A DNA stretch of 64,000 nucleotides from Orientallactaga sibirica (GCA_036365145.1 JAEOAD010002183.1:4179501-4243500), one strand, 5' to 3'; shown: positions 24,545 to 36,370, counted from the first letter of the stretch. A program made the numbers and translations. The notes: generated by a model not told the origin, from the sequence alone.

Positions 24545-25365
24545 CAGGAGAAAGTAGCCAAAATCTGTCTGAGCAACTCAAAATATAAGTGACTCAGAAG
24601 CAAACAACCTGACGTGATGCTCACACAAGTGCAATAGTGGCGAACAGCCTTGGTGGGTAACCAACTGCTCTTGGTTTGGCTAACCGAACTGCTCAGTGGA
24701 AAGGAAACCATATTTGGAACTGGGAAACAAGTCAGAATCATATCCAAATAATGATTCTGCTTTCCATTGTCAAGCTCCCACTAATCTTGGGCTGTAAGAG
24801 AGTCTACAGCCTTTAAATTCTCTCTAAATTAATAATGGTTAACCCACTTAACAGGTGCCAACTTCACTCTCTGTTGGAGAATCTGCTTCTCTTTCAGACG
24901 GGAGCTGGACCTAAGCAGATAAACGGACCCAGCGCACTCCACCCCAGTGCAAGCTGAAACCACAGAGGAATTGGGGAAATGAACAAGAGTGCTGCTTTCT
25001 TGGTGAATCTGATATCAGCACAAGGGTGAAGGAGACAGACACTGAGGACACTCAACATGTACCAAAGCAGAGATCCAGAGGCTCCTAAGAGCCCATCCCT
25101 GAAGTAGACTTAAAATCTACCCAACATGGCTCAGGGAATTTTGCGGAAGAGGGGGCGCAAAGATTATTAGAGCCACAAGTTGGGACATTTTGCACAGAGT
25201 CATTGCCTCTCCCTCCTCCCATAATGCATGACCCAGAATCCCCATGGGGTTGACCTACATCCCCCAACCAGGAAGACCACTTCAGCAAACAAGCAGGGAG
25301 CAGGGAAGGATGATACCAACATGCGTTGTTTACATACTAAATATGTCCATATCTAATTTAAAAAA
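24545..25365 (+). mobile_element. 5'-truncated L1, 3' UTR only
   Basis: Closely parallels the 3' UTR of the complete L1 at 20280-21060: 'gtgatgctcacacaagtgca', 'gtaaccaactgctcttggtt', 'ggctcagggaattttgcgga' and 'cacaagttgggacattttgc'. More diverged than the inverted fragment at 59951. No clear A-tail or flanking repeat remains, so the ends are approximate. Confidence 0.85.
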
Positions 25366-26421
25366 TGAACCTGAGCATGGGAATACAATTTACTCTAGTT
25401 ATTTTCATATAATAAAATGTTCGATTAGATCTACGCTGGCCAAATGGTGTAGCAATCTGCTGCCCTGTTTACAAGGAATATTAACAAATCAACAAACAAT
25501 AAATGGTCCATGCATCAAGATGAAGATTTCTAGCACGAGGTCTTGCACCACAGATTTGTCATTTTAACTACAGCAAATCTGAGGTTTCCTGAGCATGCCC
25601 CATCCTTAGGGAAATCAATAGTATTACCTGTGGGGTGCTCAAGATTGCTTGTCACATAAGGCTTTCATCTCATTTTAGCAACATAAAAACATGATACAGG
25701 ATGTCTATAGCCCCGCTGCTCACCATTAACTTAGCCACCTAATAGAATCTGCTAACAGAGTAAAAGCATTGTGGTTCGTTTTGACAAGTGGTTCTGCCAA
25801 ATTGCAAAGTGGCAGAACAAATATATCAGTAAAGTGGACCCTTAGTGTCAGAGAGGAGGCCTCATCACTTCAAGCGATGAAATGGCATTTTTAAACAGGA
25901 GAAAGGAGAGATAGTAACACTTCCAATAAAACATAAATTAAAATGTAATAAAATAGTGTGAATTGAGTGAAATGTGTGCTTTCAAAATCCAGCCTATATT
26001 TGCATATCATTGCCATAGGAAAGGCATGGAAGATGTGTTAGAATAACTGATGTGCTCACACAGCACAAACAAGCTGTGAATTTAATTTTCATAATAATTC
26101 TCGCATCTCCCCAAGTGGCTGGTGCTAGGTGGTAGTAATAGTTGTAGGGAACAAAATATTTACACCTGAGGAAATCCACCCCATGGTTATGGGCTGGGTT
26201 TTTCTAGAACTCTGCAAAGAATGATTAAGCATTTTTTTAATTGAGAAGTGTATTGCCTTGATTTTGACTATTTGCAAAATAAAGCATGAATGTTAAAGCC
26301 AAGCATGGATAAGGAACACTGAACTCCAGTTTTCATAGTTCAAACCACTTTTAAGAATATAGACTTTGATTTACAGATTGGCACATGTACATTTTTATAC
26401 AAGAATAAAAGTGTTTTTCCA
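25366..26421. other. Intergenic sequence, nothing recognised
   Basis: AT-rich, unique-looking sequence upstream of the CpG island. No gene or named repeat. Confidence 0.5.
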
Positions 26422-26577
26422 GCCCGGCATGGTGGCTCACACCTTTAATCCCAGCACTCGGGAGGCAGAGGTAGGAGGATCGCCGTGAGTTCGAGGCCAC
26501 CCTGAGACTACAGAGTGAACTCCGGGTCAGCCTGAGCTAGAGTGAGATCCTACCTCGAAAAAACAAAACAAAACAAA
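26422..26577 (+). repeat. B1 SINE
   Basis: GCCCGGCATGGTGGCTCACA through 'gatcctacctcg' and an AAAAC tail. Flanked by near-identical AAAGT(G)TTTTTCCA words, a likely target-site duplication. Confidence 0.92.
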
Positions 26578-27410
26578 AAGTTTTTCCACATTTACAAAGT
26601 ATGCACAATGCACTTGAGACATAACACATCATTTCTGCCTTTTGCTGTCTGCTTTCTTGTCTTTCTGACAAATTACTCAATGTATAATATTGACACTGGC
26701 AAAAGTGATTTAAATCCAAGGTCTAGGGCAGCCACCCAATTGAGGACAAACTAAACTAAATAAGACCCCACATGTTAATTCTCCAAAGGACAATTTTCAG
26801 GATATTAACCAGAGTCTTATTATTTTCTCCACCTTTTTATCGTTTCAAAATATAGACTTTCTCCTAAGGAGAAAAAGGAAGGCTTAGTTAGGGAATAAAT
26901 CTTGTAAATCCCCAAAGCTAGGCAGGTATTTTTATAGGGACCGCTCTCATTTCCAGCATGCTACTAACGTTCCTGCATCTGTACTTAAGACATGAAAAGA
27001 CAGACAAGGCGAGAAGCCTGGAAGGAAAAGAGAAGCAGCACTTCTCTGAGTTTGTCCCTCTTTCTGTGAGCTCCAAGACAGCCCAGCGCACCTGGATCCG
27101 CAATAAACGCGCGACACCCTAAACCAGAGCCAACCACACCGGATGGTGACAGGCACGCCCCCTCTAATACTAAGAGCAGGTCTTTAACCAGGGTCTTTAA
27201 GGACCAGAAAGAACACGATTTGTAGCAAAAGGAAGAGAAAGAAATCCTTGAGCTTTGGGGACAAACACTGCAAAATGAGCAGTGGTACCCCAGATTGCCC
27301 GCCCACGCCTGAGACACCCCAGTGGAGCATCGGCCTCGGAGTTAGATAAGTAAACAGCAGCGGTCATGTCACAAGCATAAGAAGAGTAATAGCAATTATC
27401 ACCACAGCCT
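26578..27410. other. 5' flank of the CpG island
   Basis: Non-repetitive sequence whose GC content rises from about 26950 towards the island. No coding exon recognised. On the minus strand a GTAAGG donor-like word borders the island at 27412-27417, and the same place reads as a CCTTACAG acceptor-like word on the plus strand. Confidence 0.5.
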
Positions 27411-27419
27411 TCCTTACAG

Positions 27420-27980
27420 CAGCTGCACGTGGAGCGGCGTCTCCTCCTGCCCCTGCAGCGCCCAGCAGGCGAGGGGGCGGCGGCCTTGGGCGGACCGGCT
27501 CGGCAGGGCTCTCGGGCGCTTGTTCCGCCCCCTGCACGCTCGCCCCGCCCCACCCCACTCCTCGCCCCGCCCCTCTCCACCCATCCCACTCCTCTCCCGC
27601 CCCTCGGCCCCATCCTGCTCTCCCCGCCCCTCTCCTCCCTTCCGCCCCGCCCCGCCCCGCTCCTCTCAGGTCGGCTCCGCGAGCCGCCGGCCGGCCTACC
27701 GGCCGAGCTTGGCAGGTTGCTCAGGTCTATTTTGGCCGCGTTCCCGCGCTTTGCCAGCGGGTCTGGATGACGCTTAGGGAGGGGCGTCCTGCGGAAAGAC
27801 CTGCCTAGACTGGGGAGAGGAGCGAGGGGAGCTGGTGGGTTCGGATGAAGTGAGTAGTGGGCGTCCTCTCGGCCGCTAGGACGGCCTGCCCTGCCCTGCC
27901 CTGCCCTGCCCTGCCCTGCCCAGCTCAGAGCTGCAGCCCGACAGGCGGGCGGGCCTCCGGGGGTAATCGCTCTTGTTCCG
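27420..27980. promoter_or_regulatory. CpG island, probable LRRC63 promoter
   Basis: The only CpG-dense segment in the window outside the L1 5' UTR. It carries many CCGCCC/CGCCCC boxes of the Sp1 type (27537-27665) and no TATA-like element. A strong donor, GATGAA|GTGAGT, ends at 27849 on the + strand. The next acceptor downstream (28709) opens the first LRRC63 coding exon, so a non-coding first exon from this island is plausible. A (CTGCC)n pentamer repeat lies at 27886-27920. Divergent minus-strand transcription is possible but unproven. Confidence 0.8.
27886..27920. repeat. (CTGCC)7 pentanucleotide repeat
   Basis: Seven perfect pentamers in the CpG island, just downstream of the 27849 donor. 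Confidence 0.95.
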
Positions 27981-28467
27981 GCTCTGAGATGTCCCAGGCA
28001 GTGGGCTAACGAGATCGCCCGCGCTTTTCCTGTTGTCCCGCAAATTGTGCCTTTTGGGATGCACCTTCTCCTCTTGGTTCTAAAAGTAATGAAATCCACA
28101 ACGATCCTGAGAAATTTCGTTGTATTACAACCTGTCTCGTTTTTTGATTATATAAATTATGGCTCAACTAATACTGGTTGAAATTTAAAATAAACATATT
28201 AAAGAAAACAATTTATTTGCAAGTGGTTAGCTATTGCGGGGATTCAGAGGAAGGATCTTCCACCTTTTGAGGGGACTAAAAACCCTTTCTAAATTTAAAG
28301 TGATAATATTAGGGAGGAAGCAGAAGTAATGTCCTGCCTACAACTTGGAAAACTTACTGGCTGAAATACCATTAGTAGATTAGATTTTGGGCTCACACAA
28401 AAAAATGTTACGATGATCCTGATCAATAATAGTATATGTATTTTAAGATATATTAATTAGAGAGCAA

Positions 28468-28580
28468 AGAATTTCAGGTAGGGTGCCCCTATGTAGCCCA
28501 GGCTGGTCTCAAAGTGGTGATCCTCCTGCCTCAATTTTTCAAGTACTAGGACTGCAGGTGTCTGCCACCACTCTGTTTAT
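28468..28580 (-). repeat. Old B1 SINE
   Basis: Antisense fragment: 'tgtagcccaggctggtctca', 'gatcctcctgcctcaa' and 'gactgcaggtgtctgccacc'. Confidence 0.75.
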
Positions 28581-28709
28581 AAACCTAAAATTTTAAATCA
28601 TTCATTTTTACCCCCCTTTTTTCTTATAAAAACTGTGCTTGAACGCAAAATATTAACACAGAACTAATTCATTAAAATGTTTTCTAAATTCTAACCAATT
28701 AATTTTCAG

Positions 28710-28854
28710 CAACAATTATATTCTCATTTAATGAATAGTTATGAAAGCAATGATTATCATTCCTTAAAAATGAAACAGCACCTGCTACTTCTTCGGAGAC
28801 CCTTACCTCCAAAACTCTCTAAGCTGCAAATACATACAAGGAAAATCCGTACAG
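28710..28854 (+). CDS. Lrrc63: LRRC63 first coding exon (ATG at 28731)
   Basis: Acceptor AATTTTCAG ends at 28709, with a CTAAC branch-like word at 28691. Donor CCGTACAG|GTATGT follows 28854. The frame from ATG 28731 reads MNSYESNDYHSLK then MKQHLLLLRRPLPPKLSKLQ, and stops being open only past the donor. The exon ends in phase 1, matching the phase-1 acceptor at 45562, so the joined protein runs KIRT-A-TTDETTS. A second in-frame ATG (28770) sits just before the basic, proline-rich stretch and is an alternative start; the seven codons upstream of 28731 are also open. The intron position, phase and protein-like composition make this a real exon. Assignment to LRRC63 rests on the exon chain, especially the LRR exon downstream. 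Untested: whether a further exon lies in the 16.7-kb intron that follows. Confidence 0.78.
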
Positions 28855-31409
28855 GTATGTGCTTCAGTCACATAGATGTATTATTGTGTGTGTATTTTCC
28901 ATGGAAATTCTTTGCCTTATATAATTCAGAATCAGTAGTTAAGAACAATCATTAATAACCATAATTTACATATCTATTGTAAAATGACAACAATCCATTA
29001 TCCGTTCTATACATGCACTCACTGATTGATCCTCATTTGTGGATTTATTAAATGTGGATTTATTAAATGTGGATTTACTGAATGATAAAAATTTACTTGT
29101 AGGCTTCCAGCCAGTCCTTGTAGCTGTATCCAGATTATTCATGGATAAGTGTAGATCAATGAAATATGAGTTCCCCTACACACACGTTCCCAAGCTGGAT
29201 GGAACAAGGCTACCTTTACCCTCTTGTTTCAGGTCCCATGCTATAAACAAGTGCCTCTTTCCTTATCTGTTTAATGTATGTTTAATGAAATTTGTGCTTT
29301 ATTTGTTGGTGATTTCCCTGAGCACAGTGCTGAGGTTTATCTAATGTTCCCAAGCACAGGAATGCTATAATGTACATACAGTGTTTGGCATGAGATTAAT
29401 GTTCATGACTCAGTTACATATATGTATGCATTTATATTTAAATATGGCTTCATTAAATACAAAAATACAACCACAAGATTATATATTAATTGGTTGATGA
29501 TAATGTTGAGAGACCTATATTTTCTCTAGGAGCTCAGTGTAATTCAATGTTTGCTGAGAACAAAACTCACAGATTCTCGGATTTGATTGTATTTATTGCT
29601 TTATGGAGGTAAAATAGTGAACAAAACCAGACCCAATGTGTCCTTCCTGTTTTCCTCTAATGGGATAGAGATATTGGTAAATGTCAAATCAATTTGTGAT
29701 AAGCACCATAATGATGAGCCACCTTTATGATTATGATACTATTGTGGTGCCCTCACTCCTCTACTCTGTCTTTCTCTATCAGCATTGTAGTTTCTTCACC
29801 TTCTCCTTTACCACTTGACTTAGCTGATTGTGTTACTTTGCTGTCAACATCCATACTGTGGACTTGATTTACAGTATTAAATTTAAATATGTGCCAAGCA
29901 ACATACCTGTATTACATCCAAGTTCCTCTCCCACTTTCCTTCAGAACCATTATTATATTGGCACTTTTGGCAGTGCCGTGCAGTTTAAGGATGTGGGGCC
30001 TCAGAAGTAAAGTGGAATATCCTTGTGCCTGTCCTTGCAGTCTCTACTTTGCTAGAGGCGAGGGGTGGATACTTTATCTCTTGCTGCCTGAAGGAGTTCC
30101 CTAGATTTATTTTTCCATTAACTCAACCTGAGTCCCTCCCTAGAAAGGAGCTCCCCTTTGCTAAAGTTAGGATTTCTGGAAGGATTAAACCTGAACCTGG
30201 CATTATGGCTGGTTAGCTCAGTCCCCAGTTTGGGCCTCTAGGTGGGCTTTAGCCTTGCTGCCTTTTCACAGGCAGAATCCCCTTTCCTTCTCTTAAACTG
30301 ATAAAGTCTTTCTAAATTTTACCCTCTGGTGGGTGGATTTCAATTCTTTGAATTGACAAGAATCTGGGGACATCCCAAACTTCTTGTATCATATCAGTGT
30401 GTTGACATATACTGGTGCATTGGCCAAAGAATCCCAATTTCTTTATCACCTCTAACAGTCATACCCCGTCATGCGGTTTTACTGCTCACTACCTCTGGTA
30501 GTTTTTCCATTTGTCTTTTGGTTAAACTATATACTCTGATGCAGAATTTCTCTTATATTTTATTTATTTGTTCCTTCATTCATTTATTTAAGAGAGAGTG
30601 TTCAAACATCTAGAAATACCAACAAACATAGGGAATTAATGGCATATATGACATCCATGTCTTTCACGAGATCTTTCAATTAAACACTAGAAATAAGCTT
30701 CACATAAAATGAAAATGTTAACTAAGAGGACACAGAAGCACTCCCTGTGTTATAGGTTCAACTAATGGTACAGACAGAAGTTGTTTGGAGACATGGAAAA
30801 GTATTGGGGTAGAAACAGGGTTTGACACAAGATGTGAGGACTTTAAGTGGGCTAAAATGTGTTTAATTATAGAGGAGATTATACAGATTTTGATGGTAGA
30901 GGAAAGTCCTAGAAAAGTAGGAAAAATAAGATTATGGTGAAATGTGCCCAAGAACCAGGGAAATATAAAGCTGAGGAGACAGTTGTCATCTGAAGTGGAA
31001 ACATTTCCTTAGCATCTCTTCTCTCTTCATCAACAAGAGTGCCTTCCTCTCTTTTCCCATAGCATCTATAGTATTTGCTGCAAGGCATGTATCACTTCTC
31101 ATTATACTTGTTTACTTGCCTGTTTTCTATATTAAATTGTGAGGTCTTTGATGGTAGTAAGGGTTGTATTATACCATTGTATCCTCAGCATTGTCTATAC
31201 AGCTACCATATGGAAGGTATTAAGCATTTGTTGAATGAATTATTGACAAAACTGTTCAACTTGGTTTGTAAGAGAAGGTATTACAAAAGTATGATGAATG
31301 TAAGTTATAAATGAGCAGTAACGAGTACTGTAACTGAAGATTCTCACAAGAAAATAACAAGTTACTACATAGTGAACTTAGGTGAAGTGGAACACAGTCA
31401 CATAGATTC
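28855..31409. other. LRRC63 first coding intron, proximal part
   Basis: AT-rich intron. A triple tandem repeat of the 15-mer TGTGGATTTATTAAA (third copy altered) lies at about 29038-29083. Frames at 29039-29344 and 30025-30216 lack matching splice borders. No named repeat is seen. Confidence 0.5.
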
Positions 31410-31541
31410 TTTTTTGGGGGGGTGTGGGGGCAGGATTTGAGGTAGCCCAGGCTGACCTAGAATTTGCTCAAATTCACAGTTATCCTCTGACCTCTGCCTC
31501 CTGAGTGCTGGGATTAAAGGCATGCACCACCACGCCTGGCA
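31410..31541 (-). repeat. B1 SINE
   Basis: Antisense: 'ttgaggtagcccaggctgac', 'tgagtgctgggattaaaggc' and 'accaccacgcctggc'. The T-run has been replaced by a G-rich stretch. Confidence 0.85.
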
Positions 31542-32381
31542 GATACATTCTTATGTCTCATTGATCGCTGAGGAGGTTCTGATAATTCAGTGAAAGCAAA
31601 ATAAGAAAATGCCAGAAAACCAAGGGGCAAGTTAGTCCAATGTAGACTAAGATGATGACAGGGAAACTGAAAGAGAAGAGGTGTGCATGCATGTGTGTGT
31701 GTTTGGTTACTTATTAGAGATGAAGTTTCAAATGCTTGTGAAAGCATGTTATAAATCACAAAACCATTGTGTAGTTGTAAGCTGCAATAACACTTGTAAT
31801 GCTTCTCACATGTCCTCAGTTATATACTACTTTGTGACAACCTGTAGCAGCAGAGTCCCTAGAATGGGAGTCTAGGGATCTGAGTCCTGGTCTCAATCCC
31901 AACACGAATGTGATTAGTGACTGTAGCAAGTCATTTAGTCATTTAATCAGTGAGGCTTTCCTGTTATGAAACAGCAGAATGGAATTTCCAATCTTTTTCT
32001 TCATGCTAAGCCAAACACAGAGAGGATGCAAATCCATTAGAAAATTAGTTCACATCTTCAGTGATTCTCATAATGGAAGAGAGCACATGCCCTCACCAGT
32101 GTGTGTGATGTGTGTGGGGGGGGGCACTGAGAGACAGAAAGAGGTGAGCAATTAGACACTCTAGATTGACATATATTATTAGAATAAAGACCCAAGGAGA
32201 CTGGATGTGTCAAATTTCAGGGATGGCAGATGTGGGAGGCTGGCAATTAGCCAACTCTGAGCAAAGATAGAGATATCTATATCCCTGGAGCTTGTAAGAA
32301 TAGTCTAGGGTTTAAGAATTCCTTGTGTGCAGTTTCAGCTACAAATAAGTCCAGGATTTTGAAATGGAGAAATCATTCGTG
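31542..32381. other. Intronic sequence, nothing recognised
   Basis: No gene or well-preserved repeat. A short (GT)nGG tract with nine G residues lies at about 32100-32127. Confidence 0.5.
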
Positions 32382-32386
32382 GACCC

Positions 32387-32756
32387 TGTGGTAGTTTGAA
32401 TGTTATAGTTTGAATGTATGACCCCAGAGACTCAGGTGTTTTGTTAAAATTGAGCTTGCAACCTGAGCCCTCTGCTACAGAGGGTGTGTCACTGGGGGCA
32501 GATCTTGGAGTCCAGCCCTTAGGTATATTCAGGGGTGGGTGTTAAGCCAGCCCTAAGGTGTGTGGAGACCATTTTGCTCTTTGGCTGTTTATGGTGCTGG
32601 TTTTTGGTGATGTCTCTCTCTTGGATTTATGGACATGAGCCAGCTTATTTCCCCACTGATGATGTTTCCCTGGAATTTGTAAAACTGAAATAAATCCTTT
32701 ACTACTATAAGCTGTTTTTGGTTTGTTTGTCCAGCAACATGAAGCTGACTGCAACA
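32387..32756 (+). mobile_element. MaLR (ORR1-like) solo LTR with 5-bp TSD
   Basis: 370 bp from TGTGGTAGTTTGAATG to CTGACTGCAACA, bounded by TG...CA and flanked by perfect GACCC repeats (32382-32386 and 32757-32761). It contains a polyadenylation signal in 'ctgaaataaatcctt' and the 'ccagcaacatgaagctgac' end typical of rodent MaLR LTRs. No internal region follows, so it is a solo LTR. Confidence 0.92.
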
Positions 32757-32796
32757 GACCCTAAATGCGATCACATTCATTTTATAAGAAGAATGC

Positions 32797-32935
32797 AGAG
32801 ATGGGTGTGGTGGCATGTGCCTTTGGTCCCAGAACCCAGGGAGGCAGTGAGTTTGACACCACCCTGGGGCCACAGAGTGAGTTCCAGATTAGTCTAGGCT
32901 AGCATGGGACCCTGCCTTGATAATAAATCAAAATA
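32797..32935 (+). repeat. B1 SINE
   Basis: GATGGGTGTGGTGGCATGTG through 'gggaccctgccttgataata'. Moderately diverged. Confidence 0.85.
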
Positions 32936-32952
32936 AGGAGGCAGAAGGAGAA

Positions 32953-33060
32953 CACACACACACACTCTTTCTCTCTGTCTCTCTCTCTCTCTGTCTCTCT
33001 CTCTCTCGTTCATTCCCTTCCTCCCTCCCTTCCTCCCCCCACCCCTCTATCTCTCTCTCT
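32953..33060. repeat. (CA)n / (CT)n low-complexity tract
   Basis: An ACACAC run followed by about 100 bp of CT-rich sequence with CCTTCCTCCC. Confidence 0.9.
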
Positions 33061-33345
33061 CACGAAGATGATGTGAATATGGACCAAAGGAAGATTTGAA
33101 GACAACAACTTTAAAGGATTGGAGTGGTGTGGTGAGAGCCACAAAATGCATGCACTCACCAAAAATCCAGAAGAGGTAAGAAATGGCTTCTCCAGAGAAG
33201 ATTCCAGAAGGAGTATGACCATGTTGACACCTTGGTTTTGCCTCTATGATATTGATTTTGGATTCCAATACTGTGAGAGAATAAATTTCTGTTGCTTTAA
33301 GCAACCAAGTTCATAGTAAATTTTTACAGCAGTAATAGGAAATGA
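33061..33345 (+). mobile_element. MLT1-like ancient MaLR LTR, 3' part
   Basis: 'gtatgaccatgttgacacctt' followed by 'actgtgagagaataaatttctg', 'ttgctttaagcaaccaagtt' and 'gcagtaataggaaatgagca' is the conserved ending of MLT1-type LTRs. The 5' part is eroded. Confidence 0.7.
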
Positions 33346-33684
33346 GCACAGAAGTTATGAATCTAGTTTGGGGTTTTTGTGACTAGATAGCTGATTCTTT
33401 CCAAGATAAATGAGAACAGAAGTTACTAGAAAGTGTGGCTTGGATATGATAAGTTTCAGGTGCTAGGGCTTCCAGATGCAGATTTTAAAATTATGATTGT
33501 ATATGGAAGTAAGAGTTTGAGAAGGAATAATAATACAACCCTTAGAAAAATTAAGTTCTAAATTGGGAAAGAGAAAGCTTTACCTAGAAAGGAGAGATAA
33601 GTTACCAGGCTGGTAAAATGGGAAAATGATAGTTCAGTGAATGGACTTCATAGAGAAGAGAGGGGGTTAAAATATCAAATTCCA

Positions 33685-34024
33685 GGGCTGGGGAGAAGGG
33701 TCAGTGGGTAAGAGCACTTGCTGCACAAGCATGAGGGGCTGATTTGCCTGTGTTGACAACTAGGCATGGTCACACTCACTTGCAAACCCAGTCCTATAGT
33801 GGGGTAGAGACCAGAGAATTGCTTGGACTTGTCAGTCAGGCAGTCTGACCCAAAATAGCTGCTCCAGATTCAGTGACTCTGTCTCAAGAAAATGCATGGA
33901 CAAGCAATAGAAGAAGACATCCAGTGCTCTCCTATGACCTCTGCATGTTCACACATCTACAAGTACACATGTACACACCATATCATACATACCACATGTG
34001 CACACACACACAAATAAAATGCTA
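33685..34024 (+). repeat. B4-like composite SINE
   Basis: Head GGGCTGGGGAGAAGGGTCAG, then 'gctgcacaagcatgaggggc', B1-like 'ctaggcatggtcacactcac', 'tccagattcagtgactctgt', and an ACACATGTACACACC end. Same architecture as 11571-11890. Confidence 0.78.
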
Positions 34025-34748
34025 AAAGGACAAAATAAATTACAATGTGTAACCACTGAATTTAGCCACAGATGATCAATTATAAACTTGGGTAATGATT
34101 TTGATAGTAGAGGTTGCAAATTATGAGTTATGGTTTGAAAAGTAAATGTGAGGAGACTGGTAATTTTTGCTTTAGAATGTAAAGAGATTAGAAGTGACCA
34201 TTTCCATCCTCCAAATAAAAGCAAAAGCAAAAGAACCTAACAATCAATGACTTTTGAAAGAACTGCCAGAGAATTCAGGTGGTAGGGAAAGCCATCCTCC
34301 CACTGTCAGAATAGAAAGGCAAATACAGAGGCTCACAGCAGAGGTCAGCTTGTTGGGAGCAGAAACTGCTGAGCTGATAACCCATAGGAATACTAAGCAT
34401 TAATTTTGTGTTAAAATGCTTAATTGCTAGAGGTTGGGTATGAGCTAGCTTAAAAATTAAAAGTTCCTGGTAGTCCGGACTTAGAGAGATATGTACATTG
34501 CCATGAGTTATAGTTGTAGATTTCTACATTCCTTTATCAGTGGCTAACATATCTGGCAGGTAGAAAATCAACAAGGATATAATTGAAGTAAATAGCACCA
34601 TCAGTAACCAGGATCTAACAGACCTTAGTAGATTTTTTTTCTCCACCACCAGCACCCAGCACAATATACATTCTTCTCAAACATCATGGGATATTCACAA
34701 GTAGGCTACATTCTGCAACATAGCACAAACATTTGTTTGATGTCTTTT

Positions 34749-34817
34749 CTCCCATCCAAGTACTAACCAGGTCCAGCCCTAATTACCTTCTGAGATCAGA
34801 TAAGATCGGCCGTATAC
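34749..34817 (-). pseudogene. 5S rRNA pseudogene fragment
   Basis: On the + strand CTCCCATCCAAGTACTAACCAG, continuing to GAGATCAGATAAGATCGG, is the reverse complement of the 5S rRNA segment containing the internal control region (A box, intermediate element and C box area). After GATCGG about 17 nt of the 5S 5' region are missing before CCGTA. It is about 69 nt of the usual 120, lies within the ancient L1, and is probably a retrocopy. It is not a functional 5S gene. Confidence 0.85.
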
Positions 34818-34949
34818 AGTACAAACATGAACAAATTTAAAAGAACAGAAATAAAACCAAGTATGTTCTCAGAACACAATGAAATGGAACTAAAAATCAA
34901 AACAGAAGTACAGATGGAAATCTCAGAATATTTAGAAATCAAATATCTT

Positions 34950-35163
34950 TTAAAAATATTTATTTATTTATTTGAGAGAGGGAAAGAGTCAGAGTGAGAA
35001 AGGGAGAGAGAGAATGGGTGTGCCAGGGCTTCCAGCCACGGCAAATGAACTCCAGATGCATATGCCACCTTGTGCATCTGGCTTATGTGGGTCCTGGAAA
35101 ATCGAATTGAGGTCCTTTGGCTTTGCAGGCAAGCACCTTAACCACTAAGCCATCTCTCCAGCT
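34950..35163 (-). repeat. tRNA-derived SINE, short form
   Basis: Antisense: AAAAATATTTATTTATTT tail, AGAGAG tract, 'gcaaatgaactccagatgca' and the inverted head CATCTCTCCAGCTC. Inserted in the ancient L1. Confidence 0.92.
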
Positions 35164-35203
35164 CACAAACAACATCTTTTAACACACTTATCAAAGAAGT
35201 TAG

Positions 35204-35335
35204 TGCAGGGCAAGTGTGGTGACATTTACCTGTAATTCCAGCCAATCAGGAATGTAAGGTCAGTCTGAGCTACACAGCTAGTTTAAGGCCAGCCTGGGCA
35301 ACCTAATGAGACTGTCTCAAAATAAGTAAAAATAA
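35204..35335 (+). repeat. Old B1 SINE
   Basis: 'ggcaagtgtggtgacattta', 'aaggtcagtctgagctacac' and 'atgagactgtctcaaaataa'. Diverged. Confidence 0.75.
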
Positions 35336-36370
35336 AATACAAAATAGGAGGGGAGCTGGGAATGTATAATGTCCATGGTAGAATGTTTGCCTGATATGTT
35401 CAAGGGCCTGGGGTTTAGTTGCTGGTACCAAAAAGAGGAGGACATAGATAAGGAGGAAGTGTTGTCACAAGAAATACTAAAAGAAAATGAAAATGCAAGT
35501 TATCAAGATTTGTGACAAACAGCAAAAGTAGGACTAAGAGGGTATGTGTAACATTAAATGTATGCTAGAAAAATATGCTAGAAAAGAAAGAATGATCTAA
35601 AATAAATAATCTAAAAATTTAACCATAGGAAAGTAGAAAAAGAAGACTGGTATAAGTCTAAAGTAACCACAAGGAAATAGGGAATAAAAATTAGAAGCTG
35701 GTATAGCTTAATAAGTAATCAACCGAGAAAAATCAATGAAATCAAAAGCTGGTTCTCTGAAAATATTAGTGAAATTGTTAGAATTCTAGCCAAGGGAAAA
35801 AAATGAACAGCATCAGAAATGGAAAAGGGGCCTATTCCTTCTAATTCCAGGTATGTTAAAAAGAGAAAAGGTATCATGAACAACTCTAGGTCCACACAAG
35901 ATATTTAAGGAAGAAAGTTTGCAAGTCTTCTAGAAGATGGAAACAGAGTACGCACTTGCTAAACCATTCCTTGAGGACAGCATATCTAAATACCAAAATC
36001 AAAGATACTGCCATAAGAGCCACAGGGTGAGTAGAAATATCCTGAGGTACAGCCCTCCCCCCAAACTAACAGAGGCACTAATCACCCCACCATGAACACC
36101 AAGGATGCTACTGAGGAGGGCTTTCAGGGACATGGGTAAAACGGAGTGCAAGACTAAAACCTAGGTAAAAAAAATACATATACATACATATATATGTATA
36201 TATGCATGTACACATGAGGAAATACTGCAAAAGCAGAAAACTGCAGACCAATATCTCTCATGAACATAGGTGAAAATTTCCTGAATAAATATTCAATTAA
36301 ATCTAACAATGTATAAAAATAATTATACACTACATCCAAGTAAGATTTATTTTAGATATGTAAAATTCCA

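Noticed and set aside
1..27000. Exons of LCP1, the neighbour of LRRC63 in human
   Set aside because: I looked for plastin EF-hand and calponin-homology text on both strands and saw none. The neighbour, if conserved, is outside the window.
27429..27777. Open frames of 85-113 codons on the plus strand in the CpG island
   Set aside because: Same reason: GC-rich, stop-poor DNA, Pro/Arg/Ser repeats, no recognisable protein.
27197..28099. 300-codon open frame on the minus strand across the CpG island
   Set aside because: Composition is Gly/Arg/Pro low-complexity expected from GC-rich DNA without stops, it overlaps both candidate promoter sequence and a CTGCC array, and no known domain is visible.
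29039..30216. Extra LRRC63 exons in the first coding intron (open frames at 29039, 29889 and 30025)
   Set aside because: No acceptor/donor pair with phase 1 at both ends surrounds them, and their translations look like non-coding sequence.
34749..34817. Functional 5S rRNA gene
   Set aside because: Only about 69 of 120 nt remain, with an internal deletion and no terminator T-run in place.
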